From: JAYFRE01 sp034926235
GTDB taxonomy: Bacteria > Pseudomonadota > Alphaproteobacteria > Rhodospirillales > Magnetospirillaceae
Direction of reading: 5' to 3'
NCBI GenBank assembly: GCA_034926235.1
Contig: JAYFRE010000156.1
Location: 1 to 36,405 of the forward strand
DNA length: 36,405 bases
Shown: piece by piece, positions 8,523 through 15,392 of the stretch
How positions within the stretch are numbered: the stretch's first letter is position 1
Layout: each line of letters begins with the position of its first letter
The notes under the pieces: model-generated
What the model was told of the DNA's origin: nothing
Databases searched by the model: none
What the model saw: only the letters and a program-made list of their open reading frames with translations
Program-made: the position numbers and the translations under genes

Positions 8523-8855
8523 CTAGAAGGACGGGCGCGTCCCGGTGACGGCTTCCAGTTCGCCGAACAGAAGCTCGGCCATCTCGACATGATCATGCCG
8601 GGTGGACAGCCACACCGCTTCTTCTTCGTTCCAATCGAAATGCCACGCGCCGCTTTTCGGTGAAGCCAGCCAGAGCTGACGCAACGGCGCGTTCGCGTTC
8701 AGGATATATTGACCGCCGCCGGGCAGACCGATGGTGAGAATGCCGCCTTCGACATCAACATCAAGCTCGTCGCCCAGATCGCGGTCGACGGCCTGGGCTA
8801 GGGCATCAAGGCTGCGTCCGGCCAATGCATGAAAACGGGATTCGTCGAGACTCAC
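8523..8855 (-). CDS. cyaY: Frataxin/CyaY iron-binding protein
   Basis: Small acidic protein of 110 residues that modulates iron-sulfur cluster assembly on IscU/IscS. The family pattern is clear: SLDESRFHALAGRSLDALAQAV helix with following acidic DLGDELDVDVEGG, then the beta-sheet GILTIGLPGGGQYILNANAPLRQLWLASPKSGAWHFDW, and a C-terminal helix. The start is a GTG at 8853-8855 with GGGAGG eight bases upstream, giving the normal MSLDESRFH N-terminus. Longer readings toward 8984 run into the rpmE promoter and are not supported. It is divergent from rpmE. Confidence 0.9.
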   Translation of the reverse strand: MSLDESRFHALAGRSLDALAQAVDRDLGDELDVDVEGGILTIGLPGGGQYILNANAPLRQLWLASPKSGAWHFDWNEEEAVWLSTRHDHVEMAELLFGELEAVTGTRPSF

Positions 8856-8927
8856 CTTGCAAACCTCCCTCTGGCGGCTCCCATCCGGCGAACGATCATC
8901 CGAAGCGGATCTAGGAGCGTTCAAGCC

Positions 8928-8956
8928 TTGCAAGCAAGGCCACCGTGGTTTATATA
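8928..8956 (+). promoter_or_regulatory. Sigma-70 promoter of rpmE
   Basis: TTGCAA, 17-base spacer, TATATA; the -10 ends 27 bases before the rpmE start codon. Spacing and sequence are close to the housekeeping consensus, as expected for a ribosomal protein gene. Confidence 0.6.
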
Positions 8957-8983
8957 CGCCGCTTCGGTTTCTGGAGCACGGCA

Positions 8984-9208
8984 ATGAAAGAAAATATTCA
9001 TCCCGACTATCATGAGATCACCGTGGTCATGACCGACGGTTCCGAATTCAAGACCCGTTCGACCTACGGTAAGGCAGGCGACGTCCTGCGCCTGGACATC
9101 GACACCAAGTCGCATCCGGCTTGGACCGGCGTGCATCGCTTGATGGACACCGGTGGTCAGCTCGCGAAGTTCAACCGTCGGTTCGCCGGAATCGGTCTCA
9201 AGAAGTAG
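8984..9208 (+). CDS. rpmE: 50S ribosomal protein L31 (bL31)
   Basis: Seventy-four residues beginning MKENIHPDYHEITVVMTDGSEF, the typical alphaproteobacterial L31. It has no cysteines, so it is the zinc-independent (C-minus) form. The conserved TKSHPAWTGVHRLMDTGGQLAKFNRRF segment is intact. GGAG eight bases before the ATG is the ribosome-binding site; the longer frame upstream would include the promoter and is rejected. Confidence 0.96.
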   Translation: MKENIHPDYHEITVVMTDGSEFKTRSTYGKAGDVLRLDIDTKSHPAWTGVHRLMDTGGQLAKFNRRFAGIGLKK

Positions 9209-9214
9209 GAATGT

Positions 9215-9242
9215 CCCCGGCCCGATAGGATCGAGGCCGGGG
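9215..9242 (+). terminator. Hairpin after rpmE
   Basis: CCCCGGCC and GGCCGGGG form an 8-bp GC stem with a 12-base loop six bases after the rpmE stop. No T-run follows, so it may be a Rho-assisted or weak terminator or an mRNA-stabilising 3' end. Confidence 0.45.
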
Positions 9243-9388
9243 CGCCATGCTGTTCATTCGTTCCCGCTTGTTGTATCTGTTGACGGACGCCGTCTTATGG
9301 TGACGGTAACGTTTCGCCCTGTCTTCCAGGCATGGGCGGAACTAGTCGATGGCATGTGATGCGACAAAGCGGTTCTCGTGATTCTCGA

Positions 9389-11233
9389 ATGAACAGACCA
9401 AGTTCAGCCGTAACCAATTACGAAGTCTACGTCTTCGATGGTCGGAACTGGACGCTGCATGCCCGGTTCCAGCGCTCCGAACGCGACGAGGCCCTGCTTG
9501 AGGCCAAAAAGGTCGAGCGGGCCGAGTTCCTGGGCTGCAAGGTCGTCCGCGAGGATTATTATCCAGGCCGGAACAGCAGCGAGGAAACGGTCGTTTATGT
9601 CAGCGACCGGGCGCTGCTCAAGGCTGGCCGCACGGCCCAGCGGGCCGGAGCCCAACCGGTAGCTCGGGCCAGAAGCGGGGTTGCGCCAAACCTGGCGTCC
9701 CAACCGGGACAAGAAGCCCCGGCCTATGCCGTGGCCGTTCTCGCCCGCCTTTCCCTGATCATCGCCGCCGCTCTGACCGGCGCCTTCGCCGTGACCGGCA
9801 TCATCAACGCCTTTTTGTTCAAAATCGCGCCCTATATCCGGCTCGACCAGGACAATCAGGTGCTGATCCTTTTTTCGAGTTTCCTCGTCGCTTTTCTGGT
9901 GATCGCCGTGCCGCTGACGGTACGCTATCTGCAGCGTCAAAGTGCGGCCAAGACGGGAAAACGCCGCCCGGTCACGCCGCCGCCGCCGCCCGCCCGCCGC
10001 CGCACTGCGCCAGCCGCGGCGACGCCAGCCCAACGCCCCCCTCAGGAGCCGCCGCCCGAAACGAATGCCGGCGCAGCCGAGAGCATCCCGGTCGAGGATG
10101 CGCCCCGCGATCCGGTGACCGAAGCGGCCCAAGCCATGATCGAGCCTATTCCCGGCCTGCTCACGGCCGAGAGCGCGCCGGAACCGCCGGTCGCGCCAAA
10201 AACCGATGCCAAGGCGGCCGAGACCGCCCCGCCGGAACCACCGCCGGCGCAGACGCCTGCGGACATACCAGAGGAGGGCGACGCCCACAAAACGCGGATG
10301 ATGAACTTCCTGTCCGCGCTGCTGGCCGAGATCCGCACGACCCGCCCCAACCTGGACAGTTATAACCGCTTTGGCGTTGATCTGATGCTGGCGGGCGCGA
10401 TCGAGGTCATGGGCGATCATTTCCCGATTCTGACGCCGGACAAGCACCGCATCCTTGAGAACACCATCGAGGTCATGGGCGTGCCCCAGGACGTCGCCCG
10501 GAAATTCGCGGACAAATACAACGATTATCTGATCGAGCCGCGTTACATGACCATGGTTCAGGCGGGCCGAAGCGCCATGGAAGGTTTCCTGGCCGGCAAT
10601 ATGACCGGCATCGCGCGCGCGGCCGGCGCGCTCGATTCGTGGAACAAGCCACGGACCCCGCAAACCCCGAGCCGGATCCGCACCCTCTTGTTCACCGACA
10701 TGGTCGGATCGACCTCGCTGACGCAAAGCCGGGGCGACCGCGCCGCCCAGGATGTGCTGCGCCTTCACAATCGTATCGTCCGCTCGGCGCTGGCCGAGTT
10801 CGAGGGCCGGGAAATCAAGCATACCGGCGACGGCATCATGGCGGCCTTTGCCAGCACCGCGAAGGGGGTCGAAGCCGCCATCGCCATTCAGCGCGCCATC
10901 GCCGCCGCCATCGCCGAACATCCGGCTCTGCCGCTGCATGTGCGGATCGGCATGGATGCGGGCGAACCGATCGAGGAAGGCGACGATCTGTTCGGCACCA
11001 CCGTGCAACTGGCCTCGCGCGTATGCGCCCAGGCCGAAGCCGACCATATCCTGTGCACCAATGTCGTTCGTGAACTGGCTGCCGGCAGGAAATTCGATTT
11101 CACCGCTCTCGGCGATTTCGAGCTCAAGGGGTTCAAGGACAAGATCGCGCTGTTCGATATCCAGTGGGAAACGAAAGACGACGCAGTTCCCGCACGGGAC
11201 GGAGCCGCCCGGAAGGATGCGGCGCGGCGCTGA
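9389..11233 (+). CDS. Membrane-bound class III adenylate cyclase
   Basis: Protein of 614 residues. The N-terminal domain (about 10-75, YEVYVFDGRNWTLHARFQRSE) is followed by two membrane helices (about 118-150 and 160-182). After a Pro/Ala-rich linker (190-295) comes a helical domain of about 110 residues that I cannot name, then the cyclase catalytic domain (430-600). Metal-binding aspartates are D437 (LFTDMVGST) and D481 (KHTGDGIM). K478 and D533 (DLFG) are the adenine-selecting pair, so the product should be cAMP. R544 is present, but the usual transition-state Asn is Q540 (TVQLASR), seen in some active relatives. ATG 9389 is chosen because the upstream extension (MGGTSRWHV..) has no domain content. 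The gene is convergent with rcdA. Confidence 0.85.
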   Translation: MNRPSSAVTNYEVYVFDGRNWTLHARFQRSERDEALLEAKKVERAEFLGCKVVREDYYPGRNSSEETVVYVSDRALLKAGRTAQRAGAQPVARARSGVAPNLASQPGQEAPAYAVAVLARLSLIIAAALTGAFAVTGIINAFLFKIAPYIRLDQDNQVLILFSSFLVAFLVIAVPLTVRYLQRQSAAKTGKRRPVTPPPPPARRRTAPAAATPAQRPPQEPPPETNAGAAESIPVEDAPRDPVTEAAQAMIEPIPGLLTAESAPEPPVAPKTDAKAAETAPPEPPPAQTPADIPEEGDAHKTRMMNFLSALLAEIRTTRPNLDSYNRFGVDLMLAGAIEVMGDHFPILTPDKHRILENTIEVMGVPQDVARKFADKYNDYLIEPRYMTMVQAGRSAMEGFLAGNMTGIARAAGALDSWNKPRTPQTPSRIRTLLFTDMVGSTSLTQSRGDRAAQDVLRLHNRIVRSALAEFEGREIKHTGDGIMAAFASTAKGVEAAIAIQRAIAAAIAEHPALPLHVRIGMDAGEPIEEGDDLFGTTVQLASRVCAQAEADHILCTNVVRELAAGRKFDFTALGDFELKGFKDKIALFDIQWETKDDAVPARDGAARKDAARR

Positions 11234-11239
11234 TCTCGA

Positions 11240-11264
11240 AACCCTCTTCTTATTGCAGAGGGTT
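11240..11264. terminator. Bidirectional hairpin over the rcdA stop codon
   Basis: AACCCTCT and AGAGGGTT form a perfect 8-bp stem with a 9-base loop, lying between the cyclase stop and including the rcdA stop codon. It is placed to end both convergent transcripts. Confidence 0.5.
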
Positions 11265-11678
11265 GTTATCTGTCCAATGGGCCAACAACCGGTCCTCCAG
11301 CCTGGAAACGCGCCGATAAAGCCGATAGCTGCGATCAAGCAGGCTGCGCAGCCCCACCGGCAGGCTGACATCCTCCTCCCCGGCTGTATCCAGGCAGACA
11401 TCATGTCCCGCCAGCCGGTTATGCTCGCCGCAGGCTTCCTCGGCGGAAATCTCACCATCCTGAACGGCACGCTGCAACATCAGCCAGGCCATCACCTGAG
11501 TCAAACGCGAGGTTACGCGCAACGCCTCGCAGCAAACTTTGAGATCCGGTGAAGCATTCGTCCGGGGACGCGGGAAATCCCGGCCCGCCGAGCCATGGGT
11601 CATATAATTCCTGGCCTCGACTGTCATTGCTAACGCTTCGTCATAGGTGCGCGAGAATGGTACGAGAGCTGATCCCAT
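11250..11678 (-). CDS. rcdA: RcdA/DUF1465 family protein (CtrA degradation adaptor family)
   Basis: Protein of 142 residues in the DUF1465 family, whose Caulobacter member RcdA is an adaptor that helps ClpXP degrade the cell-cycle regulator CtrA. Recognisable segments are VPFSRTYDEALAMTVEARNYM near the N-terminus and CEALRVTSRLTQVMAWLMLQRAVQDGEIS in the core helix. The start at 11678 (MGSALVPFS) has GGAGA eight bases upstream; an extension to 11798 would read through an AT-rich promoter-like stretch. The about 150 bases between this gene and the hsp20 promoter are markedly AT-rich and probably hold its promoter, but I could not fix a -35/-10 pair. Confidence 0.82.
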   Translation of the reverse strand: MGSALVPFSRTYDEALAMTVEARNYMTHGSAGRDFPRPRTNASPDLKVCCEALRVTSRLTQVMAWLMLQRAVQDGEISAEEACGEHNRLAGHDVCLDTAGEEDVSLPVGLRSLLDRSYRLYRRVSRLEDRLLAHWTDNNPLQ

Positions 11679-11830
11679 TCCATGTCTCCTGTTCCTATTT
11701 TTTATAACGATATGATAGCCAAGTTGTTTTTTCCTCCCCTTAATCTTTGGGGGTAATATTTTCACAGAAAAACACGTAAAAGTAGAAAATTCAAACAAAA
11801 ACTAAACCGCGCCAGACAGATACCTCCCCC

Positions 11831-11857
11831 TTGACAGTCTTCCTCTCCGGATTACAT
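11831..11857 (+). promoter_or_regulatory. Candidate heat-shock/housekeeping promoter of hsp20
   Basis: CTTGACA with TTACAT 15 bases downstream. CTTGAC matches the RpoH -35 core used in Alphaproteobacteria, but the -10 is a poor RpoH match and the spacing is short for sigma-70. A start near 11862 would place the ROSE-like leader exactly at the 5' end of the mRNA. Confidence 0.4.
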
Positions 11858-11860
11858 CCC

Positions 11861-11955
11861 TCATCGAGCGGTCGCCATGATGGGGCCGCCGATGAGCCGA
11901 GGGCGGAACCCTGGTTCGCCCCCGCCAACATTGCTCAATTAAAGGAGGATGTGGC
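11861..11955 (+). promoter_or_regulatory. ROSE-like RNA thermometer in the hsp20 leader
   Basis: Three consecutive hairpins fill the leader. Hairpin 1 (11861-11895): TCATCG-A-GCGG pairs with CCGC-CGATGA. Hairpin 2 (11901-11921): GGGCG-G-AACC pairs with GGTTCGCCC. Hairpin 3 (11924-11955): GCC-A-ACATT-G-CTC pairs with GAGGATGT-GGC, burying most of the AAAGGAGGAT Shine-Dalgarno. The strand opposite the ribosome-binding site contains TTGCT with a bulged G, which is the hallmark (U-Y-G-C-U) of ROSE elements of rhizobial small heat-shock genes. At low temperature the site is masked; heat would melt hairpin 3 and allow translation. Confidence 0.7.
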
Positions 11956-11956
11956 T

Positions 11957-12412
11957 ATGCGTACGTTCGATTTGTCTCCCCTGTTCCGGTCCACCGTCGG
12001 TTTCGACCGTCTCGCGCGCTTGATCGACAGCGCCCAAAGGGTGGATGAGCAGACCTTTTCCTACCCTCCCTACAACATCGAAAAGCTGAGCGAGGATAAT
12101 TACCGCATCACCATGGCGGTCGCCGGTTTCTCGCCGGAGGATATCGATATCACCACCGAGGAACAGAGCCTGATCATCTCGGGCCGGTCTCGTAAGGAAG
12201 AGGAAGAAACCCAGTATCTGCACCGGGGCATCGCCGGCCGCTCGTTCGAGCGCCGTTTCGATCTGGCCGAGCATATCCGGGTTACCGACGCCTCGCTCGA
12301 CAATGGTCTTCTCCATGTCGGGTTGAAGCGCGAGGTGCCCGAAATGCTGAAACCGCGCCGGATTCCGATCGCCAGCGAAGCCAGCCCGTCCAAGGTCGTC
12401 GAAACCGCCTGA
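11957..12412 (+). CDS. ibpA: Small heat shock protein, Hsp20/IbpA family
   Basis: ATP-independent holdase chaperone of 151 residues. The short N-terminal arm (MRTFDLSPLFRSTVGFDRLARLID) is class A alphaproteobacterial type. The alpha-crystallin domain runs from about 35 to 128 (YNIEKLSEDNYRITMAVAGFSPEDIDI to LDNGLLHVGLKREVPE), and the C-terminal I-x-I anchor is I136-P137-I138. The ATG at 11957 follows AAAGGAGGAT; the reading that starts at 11831 would translate the promoter and leader and is rejected. It is monocistronic, closed by a strong terminator. Confidence 0.93.
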   Translation: MRTFDLSPLFRSTVGFDRLARLIDSAQRVDEQTFSYPPYNIEKLSEDNYRITMAVAGFSPEDIDITTEEQSLIISGRSRKEEEETQYLHRGIAGRSFERRFDLAEHIRVTDASLDNGLLHVGLKREVPEMLKPRRIPIASEASPSKVVETA

Positions 12413-12507
12413 CATCCGGTTTCCGCGCATACACCTTGACGGCAAGGCAAGGTCCGCAAGGCAGACCGGTATTCGATACAGACCTTGCTGACCAACCAAT
12501 CTAACCC

Positions 12508-12549
12508 TAGGGGGCGTCCGATCGATCCGGATGCCCCCTAATCTTTTTC
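12508..12549 (+). terminator. Intrinsic terminator after hsp20
   Basis: TAGGGGGC and GCCCCCTA form the outer 8-bp stem and TCCG/CGGA an inner one, followed by ATCTTTTTC. It also lies just beyond the stop of the convergent RHH gene and may serve both. Confidence 0.75.
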
Positions 12550-12892
12550 AGCCGCGTGACAGCGCCTTGGACACCACCATGCGCACCCAGGCGGCGCGCG
12601 ACAGGCCCAGCGTCTCGGCAGCGGCATCGATCCGCTCCAACTGTCCATCCTCGAACCGGATTAGAACCGCCTCCTTCTTCTTGTTCTTCTTTTTCTTGTC
12701 CTTGCGCTTCTTGTCTTTCTTCGACGGCTTCGAAACGGGCTCCCGATCCGTCATGGGCGCTTCTGTTTCCGCTTCCGCCGGTGGAAGAACCGGGACAGAA
12801 GGAGCCAGAGGAGCGGCCTCGATGAAGCCCGCCGCCGATTGCGCGGTATCGGCAGCCGCCGCCTTGCCTCGGGGTTTGCGGGTAATGGTCAT
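12548..12892 (-). CDS. Ribbon-helix-helix protein with lysine-rich linker, ParA partner
   Basis: Protein of 114 residues. The first 50 are disordered and Ala/Pro-rich. A very basic stretch at about 55-74 (KPSKKDKKRKDKKKKNKKKE) follows. The last 40 residues (VLIRFEDGQLERIDAAAETL and LSRAAWVRMVVSKAL) fit a MetJ/Arc/CopG-type ribbon-helix-helix. The ATG overlaps the TGA of the preceding parA by four bases, so the two are translationally coupled. The arrangement matches type Ib partition modules (ParF-ParG), in which the RHH protein binds the operator/centromere and its flexible N-terminus stimulates the ATPase. RHH assignment is from the residue pattern only. Confidence 0.7.
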   Translation of the reverse strand: MTITRKPRGKAAAADTAQSAAGFIEAAPLAPSVPVLPPAEAETEAPMTDREPVSKPSKKDKKRKDKKKKNKKKEAVLIRFEDGQLERIDAAAETLGLSRAAWVRMVVSKALSRG

Positions 12893-13566
12893 GATGGCTT
12901 GCCTCCCTTCTTTTTCTTCTTTTCCGTCAGTGCGACCAGATGATCGGCCAGAGCCAGGATCTCGCCCCGCGCCTTGGCGTCTTTAGGCGATATCTCCAGA
13001 ACCGAAAGCCCCAATGCCGCGCTATTGGCGAATGCCTTGCGCCGTCGGATCGGCGCGTCCAGATACCGGATCGGGTCGGAATCCTTCAACGCTTCCGCTG
13101 CGGCCTGATTGTCCGAACCCGACGTGTCGGCGCAATTGATCACTGCCACGGCCTGAAGCGCCGGATTGATCCCCTGCGCTTCCGCCACCAGAGCCGCCAT
13201 TTTGTCGATGGTCCAGATGTCGAAGCTGCGCGGTTGGAACGGCAGCACCGCCAGATCGGCCACGGTCAGCGCTGCGCGCAGGGCCGCGCTGTCACGCCCG
13301 CCCACATCGATGACGATGTCGTCGAATCGTTTCCGCATTTCCAGAACCCGTTCGCGCAGTTCCGGACCCGCGATCGGAATGGCGACAAAACCGGCCGACC
13401 CCAGCCTTTCGGCGCGCAAGGTAACGAAATCGGATGCCGTTCCCTGGTCGTCCGCGTCTATCAGAAGGACGTCGCGTTTACCGCGAAGGGTGCGCTCCAC
13501 GGTCAGATTGACCGCCAGGGTGGTTTTGCCGACCCCCCCTTTGATCTGAATGAACGCCAGGATCAC
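12889..13566 (-). CDS. Small ParA/MinD-family ATPase
   Basis: Protein of 225 residues with the deviant Walker A IKGGVGKTT (signature K9, K14), Walker A' LLIDADDQGT and a Walker B-like IVIDVGGRDS. There is no N-terminal DNA-binding domain, so it is of the short type Ib class. The C-terminus is a run of lysines (EKKKKKGGKPS), echoing the basic block of its partner. Starts at a GTG with GGAGG seven bases upstream. It is too short and lacks the motifs for MipZ, and no parB-like gene is adjacent. The cargo could be DNA or a protein assembly; nothing in the window decides this. Confidence 0.85.
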   Translation of the reverse strand: MILAFIQIKGGVGKTTLAVNLTVERTLRGKRDVLLIDADDQGTASDFVTLRAERLGSAGFVAIPIAGPELRERVLEMRKRFDDIVIDVGGRDSAALRAALTVADLAVLPFQPRSFDIWTIDKMAALVAEAQGINPALQAVAVINCADTSGSDNQAAAEALKDSDPIRYLDAPIRRRKAFANSAALGLSVLEISPKDAKARGEILALADHLVALTEKKKKKGGKPS

Positions 13567-13599
13567 GAGAGCCTCCGGACAGCCGGGAACGATAAGAAA

Positions 13600-13628
13600 A
13601 CTATATCATAGCGATATCGCTTCAACAA
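13600..13628 (-). promoter_or_regulatory. parA-RHH promoter containing a perfect palindrome
   Basis: On the minus strand: TTGTTG (13623-13628), 17-base spacer, TATAGT (13600-13605). The spacer contains the 12-bp palindrome AGCGATATCGCT at 13610-13621. A palindrome between -35 and -10 is a typical site for autorepression, and the RHH protein is the obvious candidate to bind it. Confidence 0.55.
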
Positions 13629-13668
13629 GAAAGCCGGCATCGCCCGCTGTCCGGGAAAGCCTCAGGAA

Positions 13669-14166
13669 TCAGGTCTGGGGAAGAACCATATGGGTTTCAA
13701 AGACGGTGCGCAGCGCATCCGGAATCGGGGCTGGCCGCTGTGTCTTGCGATCGACGAAAACGTGAATCAGGTGGCCATGGGCGGACGCCAGCATCTCACC
13801 GGCGCGAAACAACCCCAGATCGTAGCGCAAGCTGCTTTTCCCCAGATGGCCGACCGCCAGACCGCTTTCGACGGTATCCGGAAAAGACATCGGATGGCGC
13901 AACCGCGTCAACGCTTCGGCCACAAAGGGAACGACGGGCTGCTGATGCACGTCATAAGGCACCATCGATCGATAAAAGGCGATGATGGTCGCCTCGAAGA
14001 AGCGATTATAGATGACATTGTTCAGGTGACCCAGCATGTCATTATCGGACCAGCGGGTCTGTATGCTCGAAAAGAAACGGAATGCCGACCGGGACGGAAT
14101 GGGCCTGACGCTATTTTCACCCGAGATGTCCTGACTGAGCTCGTTCAAGATTTCCTCACCTTTCAT
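13669..14166 (-). CDS. Acyl-CoA thioesterase, hotdog fold (4HBT/YbgC-like)
   Basis: Protein of 165 residues. The diagnostic stretch is IQTRWSDNDMLGHLNNVIYNRFFEA, in which the Asp in SDND is the expected catalytic base of 4-hydroxybenzoyl-CoA thioesterase relatives. It hydrolyses the thioester of an acyl-CoA; the chain length cannot be told from sequence. It has an N-terminal extension of about 30 residues without a signal peptide. The downstream DUF1192 gene is transcribed in the same direction but lies upstream of it on this strand, 24 bases away, so the two are probably one transcript. Confidence 0.85.
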   Translation of the reverse strand: MKGEEILNELSQDISGENSVRPIPSRSAFRFFSSIQTRWSDNDMLGHLNNVIYNRFFEATIIAFYRSMVPYDVHQQPVVPFVAEALTRLRHPMSFPDTVESGLAVGHLGKSSLRYDLGLFRAGEMLASAHGHLIHVFVDRKTQRPAPIPDALRTVFETHMVLPQT

Positions 14167-14190
14167 TCTGTTCGGCCCCGTACCGTCGAT

Positions 14191-14373
14191 TCAGGAACGG
14201 AACAGGGAATCAGCACCGGCGCGCACATGCCGTTTGGCGTCGATCGCCGCCTTCGCGCGGACGATTTCAGCGGTCAGCGCATCGATATAGGCGTTCAACT
14301 CCGCCACCGACAGGGGCTCCAGATTCTTCTGCGCCAGAGCGGCCTGAGGTTTCACCCAATCGTCATCATCCAT
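14191..14373 (-). CDS. DUF1192 small protein
   Basis: Sixty residues (MDDDDWVKPQAALAQKNLEP then LSVAELNAYIDALTAEIVRA and KAAIDAK). This matches the small alphaproteobacterial DUF1192 family: an acidic start followed by one long amphipathic helix. The function is unknown. The start at 14373 has AAGGA upstream; the longer reading to 14463 lacks family similarity. It precedes the thioesterase gene by 17 coding-free bases. Confidence 0.85.
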   Translation of the reverse strand: MDDDDWVKPQAALAQKNLEPLSVAELNAYIDALTAEIVRAKAAIDAKRHVRAGADSLFRS

Positions 14374-14467
14374 CGCCGCATCCTTTCCAAAACGGGTTGT
14401 CTGATCGGCATTTCCATGGGCCGGGACAGGGAAATTGATCGTCCGGCTCCACAACCATGGCAACCAT

Positions 14468-14497
14468 TTGACCTCAACGCATCCGCTTGTCTATATA
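14468..14497 (+). promoter_or_regulatory. Sigma-70 promoter of the TrcR-family gene
   Basis: TTGACC, 18-base spacer, TATATA. A start near 14504 gives a leader of about 130 bases with a hairpin-forming segment (GAACC-GCC / GGC-GG-GGTTC near 14538-14558). Confidence 0.5.
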
Positions 14498-14632
14498 AGA
14501 CACGAAGAACGTCTGCATTCATGACCGGTGCCCCTCGAACCGCCGGTGGCGGGGTTCCGGCTGGCCGGCTCCCACGAAAACAGCGTCACACGTAGCGTCA
14601 GAGACTAATCAAAAACCCCGAAAGGAGGACCC

Positions 14633-15205
14633 ATGACCTTGCCGCTCATGCCCAAGGCAACCGCCGTCTGGCTCGTCGAGAACACCGGGTTGTCGTTCGA
14701 GCAGATCGCCGATTTCTGCGGTATGCATTCCCTGGAAGTCCAGGCCATCGCCGATGGCGAGGTCGCGGTCGGCATCTCGGGTCTTGATCCCATCGCCAAC
14801 GGCCAGTTGACCGCCGAAGAAATCGCACGCTGCGAAAAGGACGACGGGGCGAGCCTGCGCTTGTCCGTCAGCCCCGAGCAAGCCCGGCAAAAAGCCAAGA
14901 ACGCGCGTTACACGCCCGTTTCCAAGCGTCAGGACAAACCCGATGCGATCGCCTGGCTGATCAAACATCACCCCAGCCTGTCGGACACCCAGATTTGCCG
15001 CCTGATCGGCACCACCAAGGAAACCATCGCCAAGGTCCGCGACCGCTCGCATTGGAACGCCGTCAATATCAAGCCGCGCAATCCCGTGACCCTGGGCCTG
15101 TGCAATGAACCGGATCTGGAAAAGATGGTAATCCTATCGCGCCCGCGCGGCGGTGCGATCGTTGAACCGGACATCAATGCCGGCGAAGAGACCGGCGAGG
15201 CATGA
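14633..15205 (+). CDS. trcR: TrcR/DUF1013 family transcription-associated regulator
   Basis: Protein of 190 residues in DUF1013, an alphaproteobacterial family whose Caulobacter member TrcR associates with RNA polymerase and controls cell-cycle gene expression. It has two helix-turn-helix-like segments: AVWLVENTGLSFEQIADFCGM near the N-terminus and AIAWLIKHHPSLSDTQICRLIG with GTTKETIAKVRDRSHWN at 105-145. The ATG is preceded by AAAGGAGGACCC, a strong site. It is monocistronic with its own promoter and terminator. With rcdA 3 kb away it is the second cell-cycle family gene in the window. Confidence 0.85.
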   Translation: MTLPLMPKATAVWLVENTGLSFEQIADFCGMHSLEVQAIADGEVAVGISGLDPIANGQLTAEEIARCEKDDGASLRLSVSPEQARQKAKNARYTPVSKRQDKPDAIAWLIKHHPSLSDTQICRLIGTTKETIAKVRDRSHWNAVNIKPRNPVTLGLCNEPDLEKMVILSRPRGGAIVEPDINAGEETGEA

Positions 15206-15216
15206 AACCAACCCTT

Positions 15217-15246
15217 GAGGCGAAAATCAGAATCGATTTTCGCCTC
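15217..15246 (+). terminator. Hairpin after the TrcR-family gene
   Basis: A perfect 12-bp stem GAGGCGAAAATC / GATTTTCGCCTC with a 6-base loop begins 12 bases after the stop codon. The T-rich half of the stem replaces a trailing T-run, which is absent. Confidence 0.6.
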
Positions 15247-15392
15247 TGAATTCAAGAAGCAAACAATTGATTTAAAAGGCTTCCTAAAAGCGGTCCTCCA
15301 AGCCCGCTTTCGATCACAGAACCCCCCACAGGTTATTGCGCCACGCATCGGAACGTGCCTTTAATTTAGGCATAAACTGTGGGGGTCGAAAA

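Noticed and set aside
9404..11470. A 688-residue open frame antisense to the adenylate cyclase
   Set aside because: GC-rich coding DNA often opens the opposite strand. The translation is His/Gly/Arg/Gln-rich, has no domain pattern, and the plus-strand cyclase motifs are complete.
12889..13566. MipZ division-site ATPase
   Set aside because: Too short, and it lacks MipZ motifs; it is paired with an RHH protein rather than located near parB or division genes.
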